DNA of 64,000 nt, taken from positions 1 through 64,000 of the forward strand of contig JAEZZQ010000015.1 of NCBI GenBank assembly GCA_023442465.1. The letters run 5' to 3'. A program made the translations under genes and the position numbers. Within the stretch, counting starts at the first letter, position 1. The number at the start of each line of letters is the position of its first letter. The notes under the pieces are model-generated. The model saw nothing but the letters and a program-made list of their open reading frames with translations, was not told where the DNA came from and did no database searches. Of the stretch, positions 1 to 7,983 are shown in pieces. This stretch comes from Bacillota bacterium. Its GTDB lineage: Bacteria; Bacillota; Clostridia; Lachnospirales; Lachnospiraceae.

Positions 1-50
1 TGCGTGTAGCTGATAAGTACTAATCGGTCGAGGGCTTATCCTTGTAAGGC
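1..50 (+). rRNA. 23S ribosomal RNA, 3' end (partial)
   Basis: The window opens inside the conserved 3' terminus of bacterial 23S rRNA, recognisable by TACTAATCGGTCGAGG followed by GCTTATCC. Most of the gene lies left of the window. The exact 3' end is approximate, because it is set by processing. A 5S gene normally follows within a few hundred bases in this phylum, but none is recognisable before pilT. Confidence 0.9.
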
Positions 51-248
51 TGGTGATGAGTGGGAAAATACTCCCAGAGAGTAAAGGACCCTCATAAGAG
101 ACAAGAAAGAAACGGATGAAAGAGATAGGAGAGAGTAACAGGTGAAGAACACCTGTAGAGTGGGATACTGAAAGGGAAGAAGCTCATTGGTATTCGGTTT
201 TGAGGGTATGGCCCCTTAAAATTAATAATAATATTTAGTTAAAATAGA

Positions 249-276
249 GACTATCACATTTGTGGTAGTTTTTTTA
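249..276 (+). terminator. Terminator of the rRNA operon
   Basis: The stem CTATCAC (251-257) pairs with GTGGTAG (262-268) with one G-T wobble and an ATTT loop. It is extended by A250-T269 and followed by a run of T. It is the first intrinsic terminator after the 23S gene, so it probably ends the rRNA transcript. Confidence 0.7.
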
Positions 277-579
277 TTTTATGTGAGGTTTGATTTTTAA
301 AGAATAATCGAATCTTTGAAGAAGAAAAGCATTAAGGAATTGGTCTGCTCGGGTTTGGTCACAATGGTAGAGAAGAGTGCATTCATTGATAAGAATATGC
401 TGACATGGTCGAGGGGCAGAGATGTAAAAATCTCCTAACTGTCTGACGAAGGAAGTAATTGACGAATTTGTGTAAGCAGTTTATATTAAAATTAGTAGAG
501 ATGTATCAGTTGCATGGAGATTTGCGGTCTCTTTTTTATTGGATAAGGAATAAAAGCTGTAAAAACTCTTGTTCCTACC

Positions 580-609
580 TTGACAGCCGAATATGTCGAT
601 GTATATACT
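580..609 (+). promoter_or_regulatory. Sigma-A promoter of pilT
   Basis: A perfect -35 TTGACA (580-585) is followed after 18 bases by TATACT (604-609), about 55 bases before the pilT start. It supports pilT being transcribed independently of the rRNA operon and of the pilB operon. Confidence 0.6.
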
Positions 610-664
610 TCGGGAAGATTTTTTTAACTCTACGGTAAAATAAATACGGAAAGAGAGATGTAAG

Positions 665-1717
665 ATGCCTACAATTGAGGAGATATTAGCAAAAGCGAAA
701 GAGGCCAAGGCTTCTGATGTTCATATTACGGTAGGAATACCTCCCAAGATGCGTGTAAACGGCAAATTGCTGGCAATGAATTATGAACGTATGCTTCCTA
801 ACGATACAAAGGCAATTGCTGATAGCATTATGAGTCCTGACCAGCGGCTTAAGTTCGAGGAAAAAGGTGAACACGATATGTCTTTTTCCATTCCGAATCT
901 CGGACGCTACCGTGTAAATGTTTTTAAGCAAAGGGGCTCCGTGGCGCTGGCATTCCGTCTTGTTGAAACGAAGGTACCATCCCCGGAGGTTTTAGGAGTG
1001 CCGCCGTCAGTCATTGACCTTTATCAGAGGAAGAGAGGACTGGTACTTGTTACAGGCCCGACAGGAAGCGGGAAGTCCACTACTTTAGCGTCAATTATCG
1101 ATAAGACCAATCATTGCAGAGATGCTCATGTTATTACTTTGGAGGACCCGATTGAATACTTGCACCAGCATGATTTATCCATGGTGAATCAAAGAGAAAT
1201 AGGAATTGATTCGGGTAACTATGCTAATGCCTTGCGAGCTGCACTGAGAGAGGATCCGGATGTGATTCTTGTAGGAGAGATGAGAGACTTTGAGACAATC
1301 AGTATAGCCATAACGGCTGCAGAGACTGGCCATTTGGTATTCTCCACCCTCCATACAATAGGAGCAGCCAGTACGGTAGATCGTATTATTGATGTATTTC
1401 CGCCTCACCAGCAGCAGCAGATCAGAGTCCAGCTTGCCAATGTTTTGGAAGCAGTGGTTTCTCAGCAGCTTATTCCTGCAGAGGACGGAAGCAGCCGTGT
1501 AGCAGCATTTGAAGTAATGCATTCCAATCATGCAGTTCGTAACCTGATTAGAGAAGGAAAGTCCCATCAGCTTACGTCTGTTATGCAGACTAACCGGAAG
1601 CTTGGGATGATTACGATGGATGAAGCTATCATTCAGCTCTTTTTTGCAGGGAGAATAAGCCGGGAAATGGCAGTTCAGTTCGCACAGGATCCTGATGGCA
1701 TGGAAAATAAAATTTAA
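665..1717 (+). CDS. pilT: Type IV pilus retraction ATPase PilT
   Basis: A hexameric cytoplasmic ATPase that depolymerises the pilus and so powers twitching and retraction. The 350-residue length is typical. Visible motifs are Walker A GPTGSGKST near residue 130, the Asp/His boxes (LEDPIEYLH and STLHT), Walker B DVILVGEMRD near 198, and AVRNLIRE, the PilT signature (usually AIRNLIRE) that separates retraction from assembly ATPases. The start is ATG with GGAAAGAGAG upstream. The gene is monocistronic, with its own promoter and terminator. It lies 2 kb from the pilB operon on the same strand, separated by two opposite-strand regulators. The cluster itself argues for a retractile pilus rather than a secretion-only system. 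Confidence 0.95.
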   Translation: MPTIEEILAKAKEAKASDVHITVGIPPKMRVNGKLLAMNYERMLPNDTKAIADSIMSPDQRLKFEEKGEHDMSFSIPNLGRYRVNVFKQRGSVALAFRLVETKVPSPEVLGVPPSVIDLYQRKRGLVLVTGPTGSGKSTTLASIIDKTNHCRDAHVITLEDPIEYLHQHDLSMVNQREIGIDSGNYANALRAALREDPDVILVGEMRDFETISIAITAAETGHLVFSTLHTIGAASTVDRIIDVFPPHQQQQIRVQLANVLEAVVSQQLIPAEDGSSRVAAFEVMHSNHAVRNLIREGKSHQLTSVMQTNRKLGMITMDEAIIQLFFAGRISREMAVQFAQDPDGMENKI

Positions 1718-1725
1718 ACATTTCG

Positions 1726-1782
1726 TAGCCGTTTCGTATGTCCGGCCATATGGCAGGATGTATGGAACGGCTATATCTTTTT
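1726..1782 (+). terminator. Terminator after pilT
   Basis: An 18-bp stem, 726-743 against 756-773 in the 1.7-kb block, contains only G-T wobbles and no mismatch. It has a 12-base loop and is followed by TATATCTTTTT. It starts nine bases after the pilT stop codon. Confidence 0.85.
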
Positions 1783-2143
1783 GAGGGGCTTCTCCCCGCT
1801 ATTCCAATATAAAATGTCAAAAAATTAAATAAAGAGGTAATAGGAGATTATGAATATATAATGATTAATATAATCATATCGACAATTATTATAATATAAC
1901 TTTAAACGCAGGAATACTATTGAAGAAACAATCATTATGTGGAGAATAATAATGATTAAAAAAATGAAGATGCAATTTACGACAGGTTTTTTCATGCGGA
2001 CTTTTATTCATATGGATTTCCTGAATGAGCAGGATTCCGGCACAATAATTTTATTGCATTTCAGATATCTGATGGATGCTGATCAACATGGTAGAACGGT
2101 GACCGATGCCACACTGATTGCAGCACCTTGATGTAAGGATTAG
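1783..2143. other. Intergenic region between pilT and the first XRE gene
   Basis: A+T-rich and without a convincing gene. A 59-codon open frame (ATG 1952, GGAG upstream, stop at 2131) has a plausible ribosome binding site but unremarkable composition and no recognisable product, so I do not call it. The 3' end of the leftward XRE gene lies immediately to the right. Confidence 0.4.
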
Positions 2144-2551
2144 TTATACAACCAAATTATTAGACTTTGTGTGTCCTGAATTGGATAACTTCACAGTGGA
2201 ATCTCTTTTTGCCTTTTGGAGTTTTATTCTAAGAATTTCAATAATTTCTTCCTGATCATCTTTTGACAACAATCTAAAACCCGTGAAAAGTTCATCTTCA
2301 AGGCTGTTTTGGGCAGGGTATTTAATACTTGCGGATTCATGATTTTTTATATCAGTTTTTCCGAAAAGATAATCAACAGAAACATTGAAATATTCCGCAA
2401 TTTTTAACTTAATTTCATCACTAGGGGTACTATTACCAGTTTCATACATTGAAATTGTGGTTTTGCCCACACCGATTATTTTTCCTAATTCAGTTTGAGT
2501 TAAACCAGCAGATATTCTTAACTTTTTAAGTCTATCTGATAATGAGTCCAT
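2144..2551 (-). CDS. XRE-family helix-turn-helix transcriptional regulator
   Basis: A 135-residue cytoplasmic DNA-binding protein of the Cro/C1 (XRE) type. Residues 4-62 form the five-helix HTH domain. Recognisable parts are LKKLRISAGLTQTELG, the recognition helix around VGKTTISMYETG, and the closing SVDYLFG. The C-terminal half (residues 70-135) is a charged tail with no known domain. The start is ATG preceded by AAGGAG on the minus strand. It is transcribed towards pilT, away from pilB. Proteins of this type control prophage or stress genes or neighbouring operons. A link to the pilus genes is only inferred from position. Confidence 0.85.
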   Translation of the reverse strand: MDSLSDRLKKLRISAGLTQTELGKIIGVGKTTISMYETGNSTPSDEIKLKIAEYFNVSVDYLFGKTDIKNHESASIKYPAQNSLEDELFTGFRLLSKDDQEEIIEILRIKLQKAKRDSTVKLSNSGHTKSNNLVV

Positions 2552-2888
2552 ATTTAAAAATCTCCTTAATTAACAGTTCAATATAATTGTATATTTTTTT
2601 ATCAGTAAATAAAAGGATAGTTCAACACATTTAGATTGTTTCCAAAATGCATACTGAAAATCCAATAATACTGGACTGCTATATGCGTGTAGAGTTCAAT
2701 AATGTTGGATTTTAAGAGGTGTCAGACGAGCCAAATATTATTTGGACTGCATTGCTCAAGAAATGAAGTTAGAATATGTTAAAAAACATACGAGTGGAAT
2801 ATTAGATAAGTTAACATTCTCTTATGGTGTAGAAATATATTGTAAAGTGGTTTGTTCTTAAAAATAAGAGATAATTAGATAAAGAAAA
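2552..2888. other. A+T-rich gap with an unidentified open fragment
   Basis: No intact gene. On the plus strand, 2703-2861 is an open frame of 52 codons ending in TAA, with an internal ATG at 2763 (segments such as RRAKYYLDCIAQ and LTFSYGVEIYCK). It has no ribosome binding site and I do not recognise it. It has the look of a C-terminal gene remnant, matching the decayed XRE gene nearby. Confidence 0.3.
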
Positions 2889-3200
2889 TTAATTATTCAT
2901 TGATTTTGTTATCTCAATCAATGCAGATAATTGTTTATTTGTTAGATTAGATATATTTTGTACTAATTCATTTTGTAATTCTTTTTTTGAATGCGTAAAA
3001 TTAGGTTCCTCTTGAAAAAAATCGCTTAAAGAAATATTTAGTGCATCACAAATAAGACTTAACGATTCAACAGTGGGATTTTTCTCTCCAAGTTCAATTT
3101 GTCGAACAAAGCCTTGTGAAAGTCCGGCAAGATTAGCCAGCTTATTAACTGTTAATTTTTTATCTGTTCGTAATTGTTTTATTCTTTCTGCTACATTCAT
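2889..3200 (-). CDS. XRE-family helix-turn-helix transcriptional regulator
   Basis: A small DNA-binding protein of 103 residues. The HTH domain spans residues 1-60: VAERIKQLRTDKKLTVNKLA, then a recognition segment SQGFVRQIELGEKNPTVE and the closing NISLSDFF. A short polar tail follows. I place the start at ATG 3200, because GAGGG lies five bases upstream of it on the minus strand. A TTG at 3212 would overlap that site. It points the same way as the 2144-2551 regulator but is only distantly similar to it. Low G+C compared with the pilus genes suggests acquired DNA. Confidence 0.85.
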   Translation of the reverse strand: MNVAERIKQLRTDKKLTVNKLANLAGLSQGFVRQIELGEKNPTVESLSLICDALNISLSDFFQEEPNFTHSKKELQNELVQNISNLTNKQLSALIEITKSMNN

Positions 3201-3327
3201 ACTTTCCCTCAAATTTTCATGTGATTAGCATAGCATTTTTTTTTAATAAAAATAACTCCTTTAGAATTGACAAGTTAATACTTTAGTATTATCATGTGCT
3301 ACAAGGGCATTATTATAGAAATGAAAT

Positions 3328-3438
3328 ATGAGTTTGGGAAATAAAATTAAAGAATTGAGAAAAAAATGGCAGCCAACCTTTAGGATTATTGCCCATATAG
3401 CTAATGCGCTAAGTGTTTCTATGGATGAATTATTATAA
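3328..3438 (+). pseudogene. Internally deleted XRE regulator remnant
   Basis: A 36-codon frame begins MSLGNKIKELRKKW, the usual first helix of an XRE repressor, and ends IAHIANALSVSMDELL, the usual last helix and end of the same domain. The roughly 25-30 residues that should lie between them, including the recognition helix, are missing, so no functional HTH remains. Start and stop codons are intact. It is on the opposite strand to the two neighbouring XRE genes. I infer decay by an in-frame internal deletion. Confidence 0.7.
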
Positions 3439-3683
3439 TTTTAAGGAAAATTAAATGATATTAAAGGGATGACTGGGAGAATATAGAGAAATATGCGAGC
3501 GAAGAAAATAATGTCGATTAATGTAGAAATTAGTAAAAAATAATAAAAAAAGATAAAAATATGCGAAAAATATGAACGAAATGCATATAAAAATAATTTA
3601 TTAGGTTGAATTTATTGGTAATATGTGGTATTAATATATGGTGTTTTAACGCAAAATCAACAATATGATTTGAGGTACAATAA
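3439..3683. other. Leader region of the pilB operon
   Basis: Very A+T-rich. It holds a candidate promoter at 3606-3634 and the pilB ribosome binding site (TGAGGT, 11-8 bases before ATG). I looked for the conserved core of c-di-GMP riboswitches, which often precede clostridial pilus genes, and do not see one. Confidence 0.5.
3606..3634 (+). promoter_or_regulatory. Candidate promoter of the pilB operon
   Basis: TTGAAT (3606-3611), a 17-base spacer and TATTAA (3629-3634) lie about 50 bases upstream of pilB. In such A+T-rich DNA chance matches are common, so this is a moderate call. Confidence 0.45.
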
Positions 3684-5375
3684 ATGGATTTTAGAAAAAA
3701 GAAGCTGCGTTTAGGAGATATTCTTGTGAATAGCGGGGCGCTGAGCGTAGAAGAAATAGATAAAGGACTGGAGCTTAAGGCTCAAAGCAACAAACGTTTG
3801 GGAGAAGTCCTTGTGGAGAATGGCTTTGTAACGGAGGAACAGATTGCAGAGGCTCTTTGTGACCAGCTTCGAATGGAGAAGGTAGAACTTTCTTTAATAC
3901 ATATACCGGAAAATATACTGGGGCTGGTAAATAACTCACTTTTAAAGAAAATAACGGCAATGCCTTTTGAATTTTCGTCCAGAGATCCTAATGTACTCCG
4001 TGTGGCCATGGCAGACCCGATGGACATTAATGCAATTGATGATATATCTATAGTTACAAACCTAATTATAGAGCCTGTTGTTTCAACAACAAGAGATATC
4101 TTGCTCGCTATTGATAAATATTATGGCAGCGGAGATGTAATAGATGCAGCGAATAAATACGCGATGGAAAAGGAGAAACGTCAGGAGGAAGAAGATATAT
4201 ATGCCGAAGATGTCAACAGTTCTCCGATTGTACAGCTCGTAAAGACGATGATTGAGCAGGCAGTCAGGCTAAGAGCCTCTGATATACATATTGAACCGAT
4301 GGAAAGACAGGTGCGGGTCAGGTACCGTATTGACGGTGCGCTTTATGAGAAAGCAAACTATAATATACGGCTCTTACCTTCCATTGTAGCAAGAATTAAG
4401 ATTATAGGCGGTTTGGATATTTCAGAAAAAAGAAAACCTCAGGATGGCCGTATCACTCAGGTTGTGGACAGGCAGGAGTATGACATCCGCGTTTCCGTCA
4501 TTCCCATTGTATATGGAGAGAAGGTAGTTCTTCGCCTTACCTCTAAGAGTGGATTAAGAAAGGAAAAGAGCCAACTGGGATTGCAGCCGGATGCATTGAA
4601 GAAATTTGACCATATATTCAGCAACCCTCACGGTATTATACTCGTGACGGGGCCCACCGGAAGCGGAAAGTCCACGACCTTATATACCGCGCTAAGCGAA
4701 TTAAATAATGACGATGTGAATATTATTACGGTAGAAGATCCGGTAGAGGCCAATATAGATGGTATCAATCAGGTTCAGGTCAATACGAAAGCAGAGCTTA
4801 ATTTTGCTTCTGTCCTCCGTTCTATCTTGAGACAAGACCCCGATATTATTATGATCGGTGAGATTCGTGATACGGAGACCGCTACTATAGCGGTACAAGC
4901 CTCTATTACCGGCCACCTTGTAGTAAGCACCCTCCATACGAACAGTGCGGCGAGTACGGTGACTCGTTTGACGGATATGGGAATCGAGCCATATCTTATT
5001 GCGGACTCGGTAGTAGGTATTATTGCCCAGCGTCTCGTAAGGAGACTGTGTCCTGCATGCAAAAAAGCAGTGTCAGCTTCGGAGGAAGATAAAGAGCTGC
5101 TGGGGACCGGGAAGGACGAGCCGCTGATTGTTTATGAAGCTTGTGGCTGTACGAAATGTGATAATACCGGATATAAAGGCAGAATTGGTGTATATGAGAT
5201 TATGGAAGTAACACCGGAGCTTAAGAAGATAATTTCGAGAAGAAGTAATGCGGATCAGATTAAGGATCAGGCGTTAAAGGACGGAATGAAGACATTGCGC
5301 ATGGAGGCTGGTTTCTATGTGAAGCAGGGAATTACTTCGATGCAGGAAATGAAAAAGGTTTCGTTTGAACTTTAG
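3684..5375 (+). CDS. pilB: Type IV pilus assembly ATPase PilB
   Basis: The hexameric ATPase that drives pilin polymerisation with PilC. At 563 residues it has the usual length. An N-terminal MshEN/GspE-N domain (residues 1-150, RLGDILVNSGAL and RLGEVLVENGFV repeats) is the part that binds c-di-GMP in some relatives. The ATPase core carries Walker A GPTGSGKST near 323, the Asp box VEDPVE, Walker B DIIMIGEIRD and the His box STLHTN. A tetracysteine zinc site (CPAC near 457, CTKC near 488) is complete. It is the first gene of the long pilus operon. pilC starts 27 bases after its stop. Whether its N-domain binds c-di-GMP cannot be decided by eye. Confidence 0.96.
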   Translation: MDFRKKKLRLGDILVNSGALSVEEIDKGLELKAQSNKRLGEVLVENGFVTEEQIAEALCDQLRMEKVELSLIHIPENILGLVNNSLLKKITAMPFEFSSRDPNVLRVAMADPMDINAIDDISIVTNLIIEPVVSTTRDILLAIDKYYGSGDVIDAANKYAMEKEKRQEEEDIYAEDVNSSPIVQLVKTMIEQAVRLRASDIHIEPMERQVRVRYRIDGALYEKANYNIRLLPSIVARIKIIGGLDISEKRKPQDGRITQVVDRQEYDIRVSVIPIVYGEKVVLRLTSKSGLRKEKSQLGLQPDALKKFDHIFSNPHGIILVTGPTGSGKSTTLYTALSELNNDDVNIITVEDPVEANIDGINQVQVNTKAELNFASVLRSILRQDPDIIMIGEIRDTETATIAVQASITGHLVVSTLHTNSAASTVTRLTDMGIEPYLIADSVVGIIAQRLVRRLCPACKKAVSASEEDKELLGTGKDEPLIVYEACGCTKCDNTGYKGRIGVYEIMEVTPELKKIISRRSNADQIKDQALKDGMKTLRMEAGFYVKQGITSMQEMKKVSFEL

Positions 5376-5401
5376 TTTTGGTAAATAAGGGGAAGAGAGA
5401 T

Positions 5402-6616
5402 ATGGCTAATTTCGGGTATGTTGTGGTAGATGGAAGCGGAAAAGAAATGAAGGGGAGTATGGAAGCGGACGGACGTGAAGTCGCCATTTCGCAGCTTCGT
5501 GAAAGTGGGCTGATACCGATAAGCGTAAAAGAGCAAGGTGTTTTGACGAAGGACATCAATTTCAATATCGGTGGAAAGGCAACATCTAGGGATTTAAGCG
5601 TATTTTGCAGGCAGTTTGTCAGTATGACAAGGGCCGGTGTGACTATATTGGAGGCGCTGAAGCTGCTGGCAGAACAAACAGATAATAAGATGATGAAGAA
5701 AGCGGTAAGCGAGACCCGTGCCAGCGTAGAAAAAGGTGAGACCCTTGCGGATGCAATGTCAGCATTTCCAAAGGTTTTCCCCCACCTCTTTATTACTACA
5801 GTAGCAGCGGGAGAGGCATCAGGAAGTTTAGATATAGCGCTTGAAAGAATGGCAGTACATTTCGAAAAGAGTGCCAAGACACAGGCTCTTGTCAAAAAGG
5901 CCATGATATATCCGTGTGTAGTTGCACTGGTCGCAGTGGCTGTTGTTATTGTAATGCTTGTAGTAGTTATTCCTAACTACATGGTGATGTTCGAAGATAT
6001 GGATATGGAGTTGCCAAAGCTGACGCAGATGGTTGTAGTCATGAGTAACTTTATACAAGAAAAATGGATTATTCTCCTCATTGGTATTGGCGCAGCAGTT
6101 ACCCTGTTTCGCTGGTATGCAAAAACGGATGCGGGGCAGCTTACTTTTGCACATATAGCTCTAAAGATGCCAATAGTAAAGAGTCTTGTTACAAAATCTG
6201 CCTCGGCAATGCTGGCAAGAACTCTTGGTACATTAATTGCGGCAGGAGTACCCCTGATAGAAGCGGTGGAAATAACTTCAAGAACTATGACTAACGTGCT
6301 TTTTAAAATGGCCCTGTCGGATGCACGGGATGCCATTATAAGAGGTATGCCTCTTTCTGCGCCCTTAGAAGAATGCGGACTTTTCCCGCCGATGGTATAT
6401 CATATGCTTCGCATTGGGGAAGAATCCGGTAACATCGAGGAGATGCTGCAGAAGCTTGCAGATTATTACGAGGAAGAAGTGGAGATAGCGACCCAATCGA
6501 TGATGGCGGCAATGGAACCAATGATTATTATATTCATGGCGCTGATAGTCGGGGTTCTCATCGGTTCTGTTATGGCTCCTATGTTGTCGATGTACGAGGG
6601 AATCGACAATCTTTAA
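5402..6616 (+). CDS. pilC: Type IV pilus inner-membrane platform protein PilC
   Basis: The polytopic platform protein that couples PilB/PilT to the growing fibre. It is 404 residues long and contains the two repeated T2SSF/GspF domains (about residues 70-190 and 270-395). The repeat motifs FCRQFVSMTRAGV and LARTLGTLIAAGVPL open each half, and GEASGSLD and GEESGNIEE close them. Hydrophobic segments lie near 167-190, 221-240 and 370-395. The start is ATG 5402, because AAGGGGAAGAGAG directly precedes it. An upstream in-frame TTG has no such site. Confidence 0.95.
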   Translation: MANFGYVVVDGSGKEMKGSMEADGREVAISQLRESGLIPISVKEQGVLTKDINFNIGGKATSRDLSVFCRQFVSMTRAGVTILEALKLLAEQTDNKMMKKAVSETRASVEKGETLADAMSAFPKVFPHLFITTVAAGEASGSLDIALERMAVHFEKSAKTQALVKKAMIYPCVVALVAVAVVIVMLVVVIPNYMVMFEDMDMELPKLTQMVVVMSNFIQEKWIILLIGIGAAVTLFRWYAKTDAGQLTFAHIALKMPIVKSLVTKSASAMLARTLGTLIAAGVPLIEAVEITSRTMTNVLFKMALSDARDAIIRGMPLSAPLEECGLFPPMVYHMLRIGEESGNIEEMLQKLADYYEEEVEIATQSMMAAMEPMIIIFMALIVGVLIGSVMAPMLSMYEGIDNL

Positions 6617-6688
6617 TACGGATTAAATGCTCTTGCTTGTAGGGACAGGGGAATTTATCATAAAAAATTATGAAAAAGGAGATAGGTA

Positions 6689-7168
6689 ATGAGAAGAAAA
6701 GAAACAACAAAGATGATGAATAACAAAGGTTTCTCTCTTGTGGAACTTATTATTGTTATTGCGATTATGGCAATCCTAATCGGAGTTCTGGCACCACAGT
6801 TTATGAAGTATGTAGAGCGTTCCAGAAAATCTACGGACGTTCAGAACGTAGCATCCATTGTTACTGCATTGCAGGTTTATGCAACTGATCCAATGGTTGC
6901 TTCTGGTGACCGGTTAGCCGACGGGGCAGAAATAACTTTGACAGATGCGGTAGGAGGAGTAGCCGTAAGTGCAACCAATGCGACAGGAAATGCTCATTTA
7001 GCGTTACAAGCAAGTGGTATTAATACTTTACAATTGAGATCTTCCAATTGGCCAGGAACAGCTACAGCTGGTACAGTGATTCTGGAAGTAGACATAACTA
7101 ATGGAGACATTACTGTGACAAGCGACGTGACCGGTGAAGATATTTTAACCGGAGTTTATGACGACTAA
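6689..7168 (+). CDS. pilA: Major type IV pilin (prepilin)
   Basis: The precursor of the main pilus subunit, 159 residues. A short basic leader ends in the PilD cleavage site NKG/FSLVE. The mature protein starts with Phe, has Glu at +5, and continues with the hydrophobic helix ELIIVIAIMAILIGVLAP that forms the fibre core. The remaining ~100 residues are the globular head, rich in Thr, Ala and Gly, with no cysteine and so no disulfide D-region. The start is ATG after AAAAAGGAGATAGG, the strongest ribosome binding site of the operon, which suits an abundant product. Its place behind pilC and before pilD supports major rather than minor pilin status. The symbol is by role. Confidence 0.9.
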   Translation: MRRKETTKMMNNKGFSLVELIIVIAIMAILIGVLAPQFMKYVERSRKSTDVQNVASIVTALQVYATDPMVASGDRLADGAEITLTDAVGGVAVSATNATGNAHLALQASGINTLQLRSSNWPGTATAGTVILEVDITNGDITVTSDVTGEDILTGVYDD

Positions 7169-7211
7169 TAAGATTTAAACTATAATTAATTTAACAAGGA
7201 AAGGCATCCCC

Positions 7212-7970
7212 ATGTCCTCAAACATATTTTTCTACATAATAATATTTCTTCTGGGAATCACGATAGGCAGCTTTACCAATGTCTGCATTTGCCGGATACC
7301 TGCAAAAGAAGATATTGTAATAAAGCCATCCCACTGCATGGGCTGTGGCAAGCGCCTTAAGTGGTATGAACTCATACCCGTTATGAGCTGGATATGTTTG
7401 AGAGGCAGGTGCCTGTCCTGTAAAATGCCAATATCCGTCCAGTATCCTCTGATTGAGGCGGTAAACGGAATTTTATACATAGGCATTTATATGATAAATG
7501 GGCGAAAAGCAGAATCCCTACTATACTGTCTTTTAGCATCGGCCCTATTGACACTGAGTGTCATTGATCTTAGAACTTATGAGATTCCGTTTGGAATTAA
7601 CTTATTTATACTGGCATTGGGGCTGATACATTTAGCTTTGGATTATAGAGACTGGGAGTTATATGTTATCGGCTTCTTTACTGTCAGTGTTTTTTTAGGG
7701 CTTCTTATATTGCTTAGTAAGGGAAAGGCCATAGGTGGCGGCGATATGAAGCTTATGGCAGCGGCCGGGCTGCTGCTTGGATGGAAATTGATTATACTTG
7801 CATTTTTAATCGCTTGTATATTAGGTGCTGTCATACACAGCATGCGTATGAGAGTGATGAAAGAGGGGAATGTACTGGCAATGGGACCATATCTTGCGGC
7901 TGGAATCATGCTTGCGGCATTGTTTGGAAACACGTGGATCAGCTGGTATATAGGATTATTGGTTAGTTGA
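7212..7970 (+). CDS. pilD: Prepilin peptidase PilD
   Basis: A membrane aspartyl protease and N-methyltransferase that cleaves after the Gly of prepilin leaders and methylates the new N-terminus. It is 252 residues long with a strongly hydrophobic, polytopic profile. The N-terminal methylase/zinc region has paired cysteines (CMGC and CLSC, about residues 43-73). The two catalytic aspartates are visible in VIDLRTYEIP (D118) and GGGDMKL (D178). Its substrates are most likely the pilins encoded around it. The next gene follows 13 bases later. Confidence 0.95.
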   Translation: MSSNIFFYIIIFLLGITIGSFTNVCICRIPAKEDIVIKPSHCMGCGKRLKWYELIPVMSWICLRGRCLSCKMPISVQYPLIEAVNGILYIGIYMINGRKAESLLYCLLASALLTLSVIDLRTYEIPFGINLFILALGLIHLALDYRDWELYVIGFFTVSVFLGLLILLSKGKAIGGGDMKLMAAAGLLLGWKLIILAFLIACILGAVIHSMRMRVMKEGNVLAMGPYLAAGIMLAALFGNTWISWYIGLLVS

Positions 7971-7983
7971 GGAGGATTCGTAA

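Larger units (their letters stand above)
51..664. other. Spacer between 23S rRNA and pilT
   Basis: No gene is supported. Bases 51-240 look like a transcribed rRNA trailer. They include a perfect 7-bp hairpin at 138-156 (ACAGGTG / CACCTGT), which may be a processing or anti-termination structure. A terminator follows at 249-275. Bases 280-575 hold nothing I recognise, only a weak GAGA/TCTC hairpin with a T run near 517-537. The pilT promoter lies at 580-609. Confidence 0.5.

Noticed and set aside
1952..2131. 59-codon open frame with GGAG upstream
   Set aside because: Composition is random-looking, no known domain, and it ends just beyond a regulator gene on the other strand. One weak ribosome binding site is not enough.
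3439..3683. c-di-GMP riboswitch before pilB
   Set aside because: No GEMM-type core was found by eye. A covariance search would settle it.
5378..5401. Upstream TTG start for pilC
   Set aside because: The ribosome binding site lies between this codon and ATG 5402, and the extra residues are not part of the family.
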